Notes under the pieces: generated by a model
Told to the model about the DNA's origin: nothing
What the model saw: the letters and a program-made list of their open reading frames with translations, nothing else
The model's database searches: none
Translations under genes and position numbers: made by a program
Source: JANNPJ01 sp965200525
GTDB taxonomy: Bacteria; Actinomycetota; Actinomycetes; Actinomycetales; Kineosporiaceae
Reading direction: 5' to 3'
DNA length: 64,000 nt
NCBI GenBank assembly: GCA_965200525.1
Contig: OZ241368.1
Span: forward strand, 3,720,001 to 3,784,000
Part shown: piece after piece, positions 17,408 to 24,708 of the stretch
Numbering within the stretch: position 1 is the first letter of the stretch
Layout: each line of letters opens with the position of its first letter

Positions 17408-17421
17408 AGAGAGCGCTCTCT
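17408..17421. promoter_or_regulatory. LacI/CebR-type operator upstream of GH16
   Basis: Perfect 14-base palindrome AGAGAGCGCTCTCT. LacI-family sugar repressors of actinomycetes (CebR is the model) bind sites centred on GAGCGCTC. The central ten bases AGAGCGCTCT are identical to the operator at 52463-52472 beside the LacI gene. It lies 104 bases upstream of the GH16 start codon, downstream of a possible promoter. Confidence 0.7.
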
Positions 17422-17515
17422 CACGGCTTGAACGAAGTCTGTGTGTCCGACTTGTCACCCGTCAAGTAGCTGTGGTTCCGGTACCGAACCGGTTGTGGAT
17501 GGCGCTTACCACTGG

Positions 17516-17533
17516 GTGTAGCCACGGCTACAC
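17516..17533. promoter_or_regulatory. 18-bp inverted repeat upstream of the RibD-like gene
   Basis: GTGTAGCC-AC-GGCTACAC: perfect 8-base arms around a 2-base spacer, about 115 bases before the start codon at 17649. Too compact for a stable terminator loop, so an operator for an unidentified dimeric regulator is more likely. Confidence 0.5.
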
Positions 17534-17648
17534 AGCGCTGCGACCGTCTCCCTGATACAGCCCGATGCAGCCCCGGTGCCGGGGGCCTGCCGATGACTTC
17601 TCGCTCTCGTACCGGTCTGGAAGGGTGAGACCGAGCGAAGGAGGCCTG

Positions 17649-18236
17649 ATGGGTCGCGTAGTAGTGATGAACCACATCAGCCTGGACGGCGTGATGCAGG
17701 GCCCGGCCCGCCCCGACGAGGACACACGAGGCGGGTTCTCGCTCGGCGGCTGGGCCGTGACCGACGAAGCCGCCGGCCGGGCCATGGGCGAGCGGATGTC
17801 GGCCGGTGGTGGCCTGGCGGGTTGGATCTTCGGACGACGAACCTACGAGGACGTACTCGGTCAGTGGACCCGGCGCACCGACAGCTCCTTCGGCGACGCT
17901 CTCGTCGGTTCGGCCAAGTACGTCGCCACGACCCGGCCGCAGGAGCCGCTGGCCTGGCCCAACTCGACGATGCTGCCGGGCGACGTCCCCGAAGCGGTCG
18001 CCCAGCTCAAGGGCCGGACCGACGGCGTCCTCGGGATCATGGGCAGCGGCCGGCTGATCCGGACCCTGCTGGCCCATGACCTGATCGACGAGTTCCTGCT
18101 GCTGATCAACCCGTGCGTGCTCGGCTCCGGTCAGCGCCTGTTCCCGGAGGGGACGCCGCCCGCGCGTTTTCGCTGCCTGGACGCGCACACCGGGGCGGCC
18201 GGGCTGGTGATCGCCACCTACGAACTTCGGTGCTGA
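17649..18236 (+). CDS. Dihydrofolate reductase/RibD C-terminal domain family protein
   Basis: 195 residues, a single RibD_C/DHFR-like domain of the YyaP type. Seen: VVMNHISLDGVMQGP at the start, GWIFGRRTYEDVLGQW in the middle, GIMGSGRLIRTLLAHDLIDEFLLLINPCVLGSGQRLF near the end, the typical NADPH-binding and dimer region. ATG 17649 follows AAGGAGG by six bases. Stand-alone members are reductases of unknown physiological substrate. Followed 70 bases later by a PPOX protein on the same strand. Confidence 0.9.
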   Translation: MGRVVVMNHISLDGVMQGPARPDEDTRGGFSLGGWAVTDEAAGRAMGERMSAGGGLAGWIFGRRTYEDVLGQWTRRTDSSFGDALVGSAKYVATTRPQEPLAWPNSTMLPGDVPEAVAQLKGRTDGVLGIMGSGRLIRTLLAHDLIDEFLLLINPCVLGSGQRLFPEGTPPARFRCLDAHTGAAGLVIATYELRC

Positions 18237-18306
18237 CCCAATACGAGCTCGAACGCGTTGATCCCCGCAGTCGGTAGCATCGATTGCCGACAGGAAGGAT
18301 CGACCA

Positions 18307-18732
18307 GTGACTGTTCTGCCGCCCGAACTTCGAGCCCTCATCGAGTCGGGGCCGATGGCCCACCTGACCACCATCAATGCCGACGGGTCACCTCAGGTGT
18401 CGGTCATCTGGATCGGGCTGGACGGCGACGACGTGGTCAGTTCCCACTTGTCCCGGCGGCTCAAGCTGAGCAACATCGAGCGTGACCCCCGGGTCGTGCT
18501 GTCTTTCGACGCACCGCGGCAGCCCGGCGTCCTGCTGAACGAGTACGGGGTGCTGCACGCCCGGGCCGTCGTCGAACCGAGCGACGACGCCTGGGACCTG
18601 CTCAATCGCCTGAACAAGGTGTACGTCTCGGCCGACACGGAGTTTCCGGCTCCGAAGGGGCCGGGATTCATCGTGCGCTACACGGTCGAGCGGGTCGGCG
18701 GAGTAGGACCCTGGGTGACCGCCAAGCACTGA
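18307..18732 (+). CDS. PPOX-class (pyridoxamine-phosphate-oxidase fold) F420/FMN-dependent protein
   Basis: 141 residues forming one split beta-barrel flavin/F420-binding domain. Seen: IESGPMAHLTTINADGSPQVSVIWIGLDGD, SRRLKLSNIERDPRVVLSFD and YTVERVGGVGPW, which match the PPOX-class F420-dependent oxidoreductases common in actinomycetes. GTG 18307 follows AGGAAGG. Whether it binds F420, FMN or haem cannot be decided here. The next reading frame downstream is the phosphotransferase pseudogene. Confidence 0.87.
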   Translation: MTVLPPELRALIESGPMAHLTTINADGSPQVSVIWIGLDGDDVVSSHLSRRLKLSNIERDPRVVLSFDAPRQPGVLLNEYGVLHARAVVEPSDDAWDLLNRLNKVYVSADTEFPAPKGPGFIVRYTVERVGGVGPWVTAKH

Positions 18733-18733
18733 C

Positions 18734-19174
18734 GTGGACGACGAGATTCTGCAGGACACGCCGCATCGACAGGTGGTGCGGGTCGGGGCCACGGTGCGCC
18801 GGCCTCGACACCCTGGTCAGGGACGATCCACCAGCTCCTGGACCACCTCGAGCCCGTCGGATTCCCGGCCTCGCCCCGGACGCTCCCTGGGCCGGTGGTC
18901 AGGGCCCGCCGGGCCACTGCCTCAGTCAGCGGGATACCCGCAGCCGCCGGACCGCCGGCGACGGGTGGAGGTTTTCGCCGAGGCCTATGGTCTCAGCTCC
19001 ACCGAGGGCCTGGTCGACGAAGTGATCCGCCAGCAGGAGCTGGTGCTGCGGCGGGCTCGCGACCTGGCCGCCCAGGGGCGGCAACCGCAGGTTGACCTGC
19101 TGGCCGGCGGCCAGTACGACCAGGTTGCCGAGCGGATTCGCTGGAGCCGCGAGAACCGTCACCGGTTCGACTGA
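18734..19174 (+). pseudogene. Decayed aminoglycoside phosphotransferase (APH)-like gene
   Basis: A GTG-initiated frame of 146 codons reads as two ends of an APH-family protein without its middle. The N-terminal piece (ILQDTPHRQVVRVGATVRRP) is in frame. The expected continuation, PWSGTIHQLLDHLEPVGFPA, is found from 18811 in another frame, so there is a frameshift near 18805-18811. From about 18961 the first frame resumes with the C-terminal helices VEVFAEAYGLSSTEGLVDEV and DQVAERIRWSRENRHRF. Intact relatives are about 250-280 residues; here the catalytic HGD loop and Mg-binding DFG-like region are missing. I infer one frameshift plus an internal deletion of at least 100 codons. The 3' end overlaps the aldo/keto reductase gene by 16 bases. 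Confidence 0.78.
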
Positions 19175-20190
19175 AAGTCCCGGCGGCGCAGGCGCTTGTC
19201 GGTCAGGGCGGGATTGGTGAAGAAGATGTCCCTGGCGTTGACGTTCACCCCGGGCGGGACGATCTCGTCGATCGCGTCGAGCACGTCCGGGCCCAGGTCG
19301 ACATCGGCTCCGGCGAGCAGGTCCAGCAGATGCTCGGGCCGGCGCGGGCCGATCAGCACGGAGGTGACCGCCGGGTGAGCCCGCACGAAGGCCGTGGCCA
19401 GGTGCGACAGCGGTAGACCGGCCTCGGCCGCGACCTTGGTCAGGGCCTCGACCACTTGCAGCTTCTGCCGGTTGGCCGGGTCGCTCAGGTCAAACAGGGG
19501 CGCGCCTCGGCCGGAACTGCGGTGGCCCGAGGCCGGATCGGCCCGCCCGGAGAGCCAGCCCGAACTGAGCGGGCCGAACGTGAGCACGCCCATCGCGTAC
19601 TTCTGCGCGGTCGGCAGCCGGTCGGCCTCGATACCGCGCAGCAGGATTGAGTACGGCGGCTGATCGGTGCGAAAACGCTGGTGGCCGTGCCGTTCGGCGA
19701 CCCACTGGGCCTCCACGATCTGCTCGGCCGGGAACAGCGACGAGCCGATCGCCCGGACCTTGCCCGAGCGCACGAGATCGGTCAGGGCGGCGAGCGTCTC
19801 GTCGATGTCGGTCTCCGGATCGGGCCGGTGCATCTGGTAGAGGTCGATGTAGTCGGTGCCGAGCCGGCGCAGGCTGTGCTCCACCGCCTGTTTGATCCAC
19901 CGCGGCGACCCGCCCCGCTGGTTGGCGTCCGAACCCATCGGCAGGCCGAACTTGGTGGCCAGCACGACGCTCTCGCGCCGTCCCTTGATCGCCTTGCCGA
20001 CGATCTCCTCGGACTCGCCCTGTGAGTAGACGTCGGCCGTGTCCAGGAAGTTGATGCCGGCGTCGAGGGCCGTGTGGATGATGGCGATCGACTCGTCGTG
20101 GTCGGTGTTGCCCATCGCGCCCAGCATCATCGTGCCGAGCGCGTACTCGCTGACCGAGATGCCGGTCCCGCCGAGGATCCTGCGTCGCAT
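19159..20190 (-). CDS. Aldo/keto reductase
   Basis: 343-residue NADPH-dependent aldo/keto reductase of the YajO/Tas-like group. The catalytic tetrad is visible: Asp50 and Tyr55 in LDTADVYSQGESEE, Lys80 in VVLATKFGLP, His121 in DLYQMHRPDP. The cofactor end has TSVLIGPRRPEHLLDLL. ATG 20190 is preferred to an ATG at 20211 because GAGGAGA precedes it and the longer form would begin inside the operator. Divergent from a TetR gene, so probably the repressed target. Such enzymes reduce reactive aldehydes or ketones; substrate unknown. Confidence 0.92.
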   Translation of the reverse strand: MRRRILGGTGISVSEYALGTMMLGAMGNTDHDESIAIIHTALDAGINFLDTADVYSQGESEEIVGKAIKGRRESVVLATKFGLPMGSDANQRGGSPRWIKQAVEHSLRRLGTDYIDLYQMHRPDPETDIDETLAALTDLVRSGKVRAIGSSLFPAEQIVEAQWVAERHGHQRFRTDQPPYSILLRGIEADRLPTAQKYAMGVLTFGPLSSGWLSGRADPASGHRSSGRGAPLFDLSDPANRQKLQVVEALTKVAAEAGLPLSHLATAFVRAHPAVTSVLIGPRRPEHLLDLLAGADVDLGPDVLDAIDEIVPPGVNVNARDIFFTNPALTDKRLRRRDFQSNR

Positions 20191-20209
20191 CGGGTGTCTC
20201 CTCGATCTC

Positions 20210-20244
20210 AATGTAAGATAACTCTTACATTGAAAGAGTAAGAG
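20210..20244. promoter_or_regulatory. TetR-type operator in the aldo/keto reductase-TetR divergon
   Basis: AATGTAAGA (20210-20218) and TCTTACATT (20223-20231) form a perfect inverted repeat with a 4-base spacer. An overlapping second repeat pairs CTCTTAC (20222-20228) with GTAAGAG (20238-20244). The AT-rich block stands out from its surroundings and covers the promoter space of both genes, as expected for a regulator that represses itself and its neighbour. Confidence 0.8.
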
Positions 20245-20276
20245 GCCACTAACATCGCTGTCAACGAGGAGGGCCC

Positions 20277-20906
20277 ATGCCTGCAGCCCGGCGCACCGGA
20301 GCGGCCTATCACCACGGCGATCTGCGGGTCGCCCTGGTCCGGGCCGGGCGTGAGCTCCTGGCCGAGGCCGGGCTGGCCGGATTCTCGGTCGCCCAGGTGG
20401 CTCGCCGGGTCGCCGTCAGTTCCGCGGCGCCGTACCGGCACTTTCCCGACCGGGAGACGTTGCTGGCCGCGGTCGTGCGGGCGGCCGCCGCGGAGCTGGC
20501 CGAAACCGTTACCGCGGCGGCCGCTGGGGCCGGGCCGGACCCGGCTGACCGCCTGGCGGCGGCGGCCGGGGCCTACACCCGGTTCGTGCTCGCCCAGGGT
20601 GTCGGCTTCGACCTCATCTACCTGCGAGAACTGCAGGACGAGCGGTTCGCCGACCTGCACGAACAGACGCGGGCGCTGATGGATCTGTTGTTCCGGCTCG
20701 GGCAGGACGCCGCGGCCGGGTCGGATCGGGACCGGTCGATGCGGTTGCTGTCACAGGTTCTGGCCGCGGCCCACGGCTACGCCAAGCTCGTGGCCGCCGA
20801 CGGAGGCCCGGGTCTGGAGCCCCTGTCGGCGGGCGAGGCCGCCGAGCGCTCCGTGGATGCCGCCCGCACGCTGATCGCCGGCTGGCCGCGCCGGATCAGC
20901 GGGTGA
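20277..20906 (+). CDS. TetR-family transcriptional regulator
   Basis: 209 residues. The N-terminal helix-turn-helix (about 10-60) reads YHHGDLRVALVRAGRELLAEAG then FSVAQVARRVAVSSAAPYRHFPDRETLLAAV, a textbook TetR DNA-binding domain. The C-terminal ligand domain is all-helical and matches the TetR_C group that starts with DPADRLAAAAGAYTRFVLAQ. ATG 20277 has GAGGAGG upstream. It diverges from the aldo/keto reductase gene across a clear operator. Its last codons lie in the first copy of a 43-bp tandem duplication. Confidence 0.93.
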   Translation: MPAARRTGAAYHHGDLRVALVRAGRELLAEAGLAGFSVAQVARRVAVSSAAPYRHFPDRETLLAAVVRAAAAELAETVTAAAAGAGPDPADRLAAAAGAYTRFVLAQGVGFDLIYLRELQDERFADLHEQTRALMDLLFRLGQDAAAGSDRDRSMRLLSQVLAAAHGYAKLVAADGGPGLEPLSAGEAAERSVDAARTLIAGWPRRISG

Positions 20907-20955
20907 TCGACGGCTGATCGCCGGCTGGCCGCGCCGGATCAGCGGGTGATCGACG
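20870..20955. repeat. Perfect 43-bp tandem duplication at two convergent gene ends
   Basis: 20870-20912 and 20913-20955 are identical over 43 bases with no gap. Copy 1 holds the last codons and stop of the TetR gene; copy 2 holds the last codons and stop of the minus-strand reductase gene. Before duplication the two genes probably overlapped at their 3' ends. Confidence 0.95.
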
Positions 20956-21871
20956 AAGGTCCGGAGCCGGCGGCGTCCTCAGGGGTCTTGAGCTGCAGGC
21001 TGGTGCCGGTGTTCTCCTGGAGCTGGCGGACCACGGACAGCTCGGGGGAGTCACCGCCATAGGTGTTCTCCGTGCGCCGGAAGATCTGCTCCACGTGAGC
21101 CCCGAGCTCGATCGGCACGTTCAGGGTGCCGGCCAGTTCCGAGATCAGCCGCAGGTCCTTGGTGCACAACCGGGTGGTGAAGCTGGGGTCGAAGCTGCCG
21201 TCGAAGATCGACGGGATGTCGTGCGTGGCCACCCAGCTGGTGCCGCAACTGTTGAGCACCACCTGCTGCAGCACGGCGAGGTCGATCCCGGAGCGGGCCC
21301 CGAGCACCAGGGCCTCGCCGATGGCGGCGGCGTTGATGTACCAGAGCAGGTTGGTCAGCAGTTTCGCCGACATCGCCGAGAACTGGTCCCCGGTGTGGAT
21401 GATCGTGTCGGCGATGGCCTCGAAGATCGGGCGGCAGTGCTCGAGGTCGCTTCCGTCACCGCCGACGAAGATCGACAGCCGGCCGAGTTTCGCGTTGTCC
21501 ACCCCCTGCGAGACCGGAGCGGCCAGGTATCGGATGCCGAAGGCCGGCTGGGCCTGGACCAGCCGGGGAATCAACCCGATCGACACCGTGGTCAGGTCGA
21601 TCAGGTAGCTGCCGGGCCGGATCGTCGAGAACAGGCCGTCCAGGCCGAAACAGACGGTCTCGACCTCGACGTGGCTGGGCAGGGACAGCAGGACGGCGTC
21701 GACGTCGCCGGCCACGGCGGCCGGATCGGCGCACCAGGTCGCTCCGGCGCCGATCAGTTCGGCCGCAGCCTCGGGTCGCCGGTCGTGCACCAGCAGGTCG
21801 TGCCCGGCGGCGAGCAGGTTGCCGGCGACCGGAGCCCCCATCGAACCGGTGCCGACGAATCCGATTCTCAT
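20939..21871 (-). CDS. Beta-hydroxyacid dehydrogenase/6-phosphogluconate dehydrogenase-like NAD(P) oxidoreductase
   Basis: 310 residues. Rossmann motif IGFVGTGSMGAPVAGNLLAAGH at the N-terminus; the substrate-binding loop AAPVSQGVDNAKLGRL (about 118-132) replaces the usual DAPVSGG; catalytic Lys170 is in SAKLLTNLLWYIN. Family members are 3-hydroxyisobutyrate dehydrogenases, tartronate-semialdehyde reductases and imine reductases. ATG 21871 overlaps the stop of the upstream methyltransferase (ATGA), so the two are co-translated and may act on one pathway. The altered loop argues against a standard 3-hydroxyisobutyrate enzyme. Confidence 0.9.
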   Translation of the reverse strand: MRIGFVGTGSMGAPVAGNLLAAGHDLLVHDRRPEAAAELIGAGATWCADPAAVAGDVDAVLLSLPSHVEVETVCFGLDGLFSTIRPGSYLIDLTTVSIGLIPRLVQAQPAFGIRYLAAPVSQGVDNAKLGRLSIFVGGDGSDLEHCRPIFEAIADTIIHTGDQFSAMSAKLLTNLLWYINAAAIGEALVLGARSGIDLAVLQQVVLNSCGTSWVATHDIPSIFDGSFDPSFTTRLCTKDLRLISELAGTLNVPIELGAHVEQIFRRTENTYGGDSPELSVVRQLQENTGTSLQLKTPEDAAGSGPSSITR

Positions 21872-22593
21872 CGCTTGCTGAACTGCAGGAACAGGGCGGG
21901 GCCGGACGGGCTCGCCTCCCTGCCGCGGCTCGGCTCGAAGCCGGCCTTGTCGAGCAGGGCCAGTGCCTCCTCGAACGGGTAGACCCGGTAGTCGGTGGTC
22001 TGCTCCATCATCACCCGCCCCTGGTCGGTCAGGCTGTACCGCTTGCGGAAGCCGTCGGTGATCGGGCTGATCGCCTGCGCGTACCGCATCCCGTTGCTCA
22101 CCGGGCGGGCGTAGTCGGCATGGGGCGCCTGGATGCCGAGCAGCAGGGTGCCCGCAGGCGGCAGGTGGGCGGCCAACCGCTCCAGACCGGTCTGGTTGTC
22201 GGGCTCGGACCGGATGTGGCTGATCATCGAGAAGGTCTCCCCGCCCGGGTCGGGCACGAAGTACCAGACGCCGCCGTAGGAGAAGGCCAGGTCGTACTGC
22301 TGATCAAGGTCGAGCGTGACGACGTCCTGCTGGTGCAGGCCGATCTGCGGATGAGCGGCCAGCCGCCGGGCGGCGATGTCGAGCATGGCCGCGGTGAGGT
22401 CGATCCCGGCGATCCGGGCCTCCGGTCGCCGGGCCACCAGTTGTTCCAGGACGAGCCCGGTTCCGGCGCCGACCTCCAGGATCGAGTCGGCGCGGTCGAA
22501 CGCGGCGATCTGGTCGGTGACGGCGGCGTAGTCGTAGTAGCCGGACGTCATGATCAGGTCGTAGTACGCCGACATGCCGGTGTAGTCGCCCAT
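21868..22593 (-). CDS. Class I SAM-dependent methyltransferase
   Basis: 241 residues. Motif I is SILEVGAGTGLVLEQLVARRP, followed by IAGIDLTAAMLDIAARRL and HQQDVVTLDLDQQYDLAFSYGGVWYF. The Tyr-rich N-terminus (SAYYDLIMTSGYYDYAAV) resembles methyltransferases acting on small metabolites or natural products. First gene of a two-gene operon; its TGA overlaps the ATG of the reductase. It is preceded by a large hairpin and an AT-rich stretch that may be the promoter. Substrate unknown. Confidence 0.88.
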   Translation of the reverse strand: MGDYTGMSAYYDLIMTSGYYDYAAVTDQIAAFDRADSILEVGAGTGLVLEQLVARRPEARIAGIDLTAAMLDIAARRLAAHPQIGLHQQDVVTLDLDQQYDLAFSYGGVWYFVPDPGGETFSMISHIRSEPDNQTGLERLAAHLPPAGTLLLGIQAPHADYARPVSNGMRYAQAISPITDGFRKRYSLTDQGRVMMEQTTDYRVYPFEEALALLDKAGFEPSRGREASPSGPALFLQFSKR

Positions 22594-22638
22594 GTTGAGT
22601 CCTGCCTCCGCCGTGCCGGGTCGCCGGATCTAGTGCGA

Positions 22639-22681
22639 TGGGCCGTGAGCCCCGGCATCAGGCGGACCTGATCACGGCCCA
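22639..22681. terminator. Nested hairpin between PAP2 and methyltransferase genes
   Basis: TGGGCCGTGA (22639-22648) pairs with TCACGGCCCA (22672-22681); inside it TCAGG (22658-22662) pairs with CCTGA (22667-22671). On the minus strand it lies 73 bases after the PAP2 stop and 46 bases before the methyltransferase start. It may end PAP2 transcription or act as a leader structure. Confidence 0.45.
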
Positions 22682-22731
22682 CAGAATAGCCATAATCTTG
22701 GACATTTTGGCAAGTCGTGGACCGGATGAAC

Positions 22732-22744
22732 CCGAATAATTCGG
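22732..22744. promoter_or_regulatory. AT-rich palindrome CCGAATAATTCGG
   Basis: Six-base arms around one A, ten bases downstream of the PAP2 stop and 139 bases upstream of the methyltransferase start. Its 11-base core also occurs upstream of the Uma2 gene (9557-9567). Candidate operator. Confidence 0.35.
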
Positions 22745-22753
22745 ATCTCTCGG

Positions 22754-23698
22754 TCAGGAGAGGTTGGGGACGGCCTCGGCGCCGCGCGCCGGCTCGGTGA
22801 GGGCCGTCCGGCCCGGTTCGTCCGCGCCGTCCACGGGATGCCGTCGCGACCACAGCCGGCCGACCCCGAACTGAGCGGCCAGCACCACCAGGGTGATCCC
22901 GGTGGCGGCCACGCCGTCCAGCCACCAGTGGTTGGCCGTCGCCGTCACCACGAACACGGTCATCGCCAGGTGCACGCAACCCAGCCAGCGCAGCGGCCCC
23001 CGGCCCAGGACGGCGATGTACCAGGCCACGATGAAGGCCCAGCCGACGTGGACCGACGGCATCGCCGTCAGCTGGGCCGCGACGCCGGTGGAGTACTGGC
23101 CGTAGACCGACTGCCCGTAGAGCAGGGCCGTGTCCACGTAGCCGCCGCCCTCCAGCAGCCGCGGTGGGGCCACCGGGACGGCCTGGACCAGCAGACAGAT
23201 CAGGGTGCTGCCGACCACGGTGTTGCGGACCGTGCGGAACGAGCCGCGCCGTCGCCACCAGACCCAGATCAGGAAGAACGTCATCCCGTTCAGGTGGGCG
23301 AAGGCGTAGTAGAAGTTGAGCACCCGGATCAGGTCCGCATGGGGCAGGACGTGGTGCTGCAGGGCCAGCTGGTTGGGCAGGTGCAGCCAGTCCTGCAGCC
23401 GCTCGACGTCCCGGGCCCGATCCATCGCCCCCACCGAGTGGGTGCGCACGAACCGCCCGACGTACTGCCACAGGCCGAGCAGGGCCATCACCACGGCGAA
23501 CTCGCGGGCGAAAGAGTGCACCAGGGCCGCGTACCGGTACCGACGGAACCGCCAGGTCGCGAGGGACAGCACGGTCAGCGACGCGCACAGGGCCGCCGAC
23601 AGCTGCCAACTCGGACTCAGGAAATGCACGAGGTGCAGCTTATGCGCAGCTGTGCACCCCCATCTCGAGGGCGTCGGCGCCCCACCGGATCGGCCCAC
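22754..23698 (-). CDS. PAP2-superfamily membrane protein (Aur1/Ipt1-like)
   Basis: Up to 314 residues, six or so membrane segments. The phosphatase/transferase motifs are AMPSVHVGWAF (central His) and TANHWWLDGVAATG (second His and Asp), the layout of the PAP2_3 group related to inositolphosphotransferases. Such proteins transfer or remove phosphate-linked head groups on lipids at the outer face of the membrane. The start is uncertain: GTG 23698 is the longest and GTG 23629 lies closer to the first helix. Divergent from the SDR gene. Confidence 0.85.
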   Translation of the reverse strand: MGRSGGAPTPSRWGCTAAHKLHLVHFLSPSWQLSAALCASLTVLSLATWRFRRYRYAALVHSFAREFAVVMALLGLWQYVGRFVRTHSVGAMDRARDVERLQDWLHLPNQLALQHHVLPHADLIRVLNFYYAFAHLNGMTFFLIWVWWRRRGSFRTVRNTVVGSTLICLLVQAVPVAPPRLLEGGGYVDTALLYGQSVYGQYSTGVAAQLTAMPSVHVGWAFIVAWYIAVLGRGPLRWLGCVHLAMTVFVVTATANHWWLDGVAATGITLVVLAAQFGVGRLWSRRHPVDGADEPGRTALTEPARGAEAVPNLS

Positions 23699-23769
23699 CC
23701 GTGGGCGACATCACGTCGCCCGGCCCGGCTACGAGTGGCGCCATCGCCGGGTCCGGCGAGACTGAGGGC

Positions 23770-24708
23770 ATGTCCAAGACCGTGCTCGTCACCGGTGCGT
23801 CCGGTTTCGTCGGATCCCACCTGAGTCAGGCCCTGGTCGAGAAGGGGCACCGGGTCAGGGCCATGACCCGGCATCCGGACAGCTACCAGGGGGCGGGCAC
23901 GCCCGTGTACGGGGACGTGGCCGAGGCCGACAGCCTGGCCGCCGCCCTGGAGGGGGCCGATGCCGCCTACTACCTGGTTCACTCCCTGGAGTCGGACGAC
24001 TTCGAGGACAAGGACGCCGACGCGGCGCTGAACTTCGGCAAGGCCGCGGCCGACGCCGGCCTGGAACGGATCATCTATCTCGGCGGGCTCGGGGTGGACG
24101 ACGGCGATCTCTCGGCTCACCTGCGCTCACGCCGCCAGGTGGAACAGCTGCTGCCGCTGGCCGGTGTGCCGGTGACGGTCCTGCGGGCGGCCGTGGTGAT
24201 CGGGCACGGCGGCATCTCCTGGGAGATCACCCGCCAGCTGGTCGACCACCTGCCCCTTATGGTGACGCCCGGCTGGGTGAACACCCGGACCCAGCCGATC
24301 GCCCTGCCGGACGTGCTGCGCTACCTGGTCGGGGTGCTGGAGCCACCGCAGGCCCGCGGGCAGGTCTACGAGATCGGCGGGCCGGACGTGCTGCGCTACA
24401 TCGACATGCTCCAGCGGGCGGCCAAGGTGCAGGGCCGCCGGCTGCCGAACATCAGCGTCCCGTTGCTCACCCCGAGCTTGTCCTCGCGCTGGCTGTCGCT
24501 GGTCACCGACGTCGACACGGCCACCGCCCGTAACCTGGTCGACTCGATGACCAACGAGGTGATCGTGCGGGACCACTCCATCGAGGACGTCGTGCCCGGG
24601 CCCACCATCGGTTACGACGACGCGGTCCGCCTGGCCCTGGCCGACCGGGCCGCCGAGCAGGCCGCCGCCGAAGCGGAGGCACCCACCTCGGAAACGACCC
24701 GGTCATGA
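23770..24708 (+). CDS. NAD(P)-binding SDR/NmrA-like protein
   Basis: 312 residues, atypical short-chain dehydrogenase. Rossmann motif VLVTGASGFVGSHLSQAL at the start; the middle has AYYLVHSLESDDFEDKDADAALNFGKAA and RIIYLGGLG, typical of YbjT/complex-I NDUFA9-like proteins that lack the classical SDR catalytic Tyr-Lys. ATG 23770 is chosen because the Rossmann strand starts at residue 3. Its stop overlaps the start of the CPBP protease gene by 4 bases. Possible role in quinone, lipid or envelope metabolism; unproven. Confidence 0.85.
   Translation: MSKTVLVTGASGFVGSHLSQALVEKGHRVRAMTRHPDSYQGAGTPVYGDVAEADSLAAALEGADAAYYLVHSLESDDFEDKDADAALNFGKAAADAGLERIIYLGGLGVDDGDLSAHLRSRRQVEQLLPLAGVPVTVLRAAVVIGHGGISWEITRQLVDHLPLMVTPGWVNTRTQPIALPDVLRYLVGVLEPPQARGQVYEIGGPDVLRYIDMLQRAAKVQGRRLPNISVPLLTPSLSSRWLSLVTDVDTATARNLVDSMTNEVIVRDHSIEDVVPGPTIGYDDAVRLALADRAAEQAAAEAEAPTSETTRS

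Larger units (their letters stand above)
17305..17648. promoter_or_regulatory. 344-base divergent region between GH16 and RibD-like genes
   Basis: No convincing gene. It holds a perfect LacI-type palindrome (17408-17421), a TTGACG box on the minus strand (17465-17460) that could be the -35 of the GH16 promoter, and an 18-base inverted repeat (17516-17533) nearer the plus-strand gene. The stretch 17425-17520 is less GC-rich than its surroundings, as expected of promoters. Confidence 0.55.

Noticed and set aside
20840..20860. GAGCGCTC core inside the TetR coding region as a LacI operator
   Set aside because: Only the 8-base core matches, it lies deep in coding sequence, and such octamers are expected by chance in this base composition.
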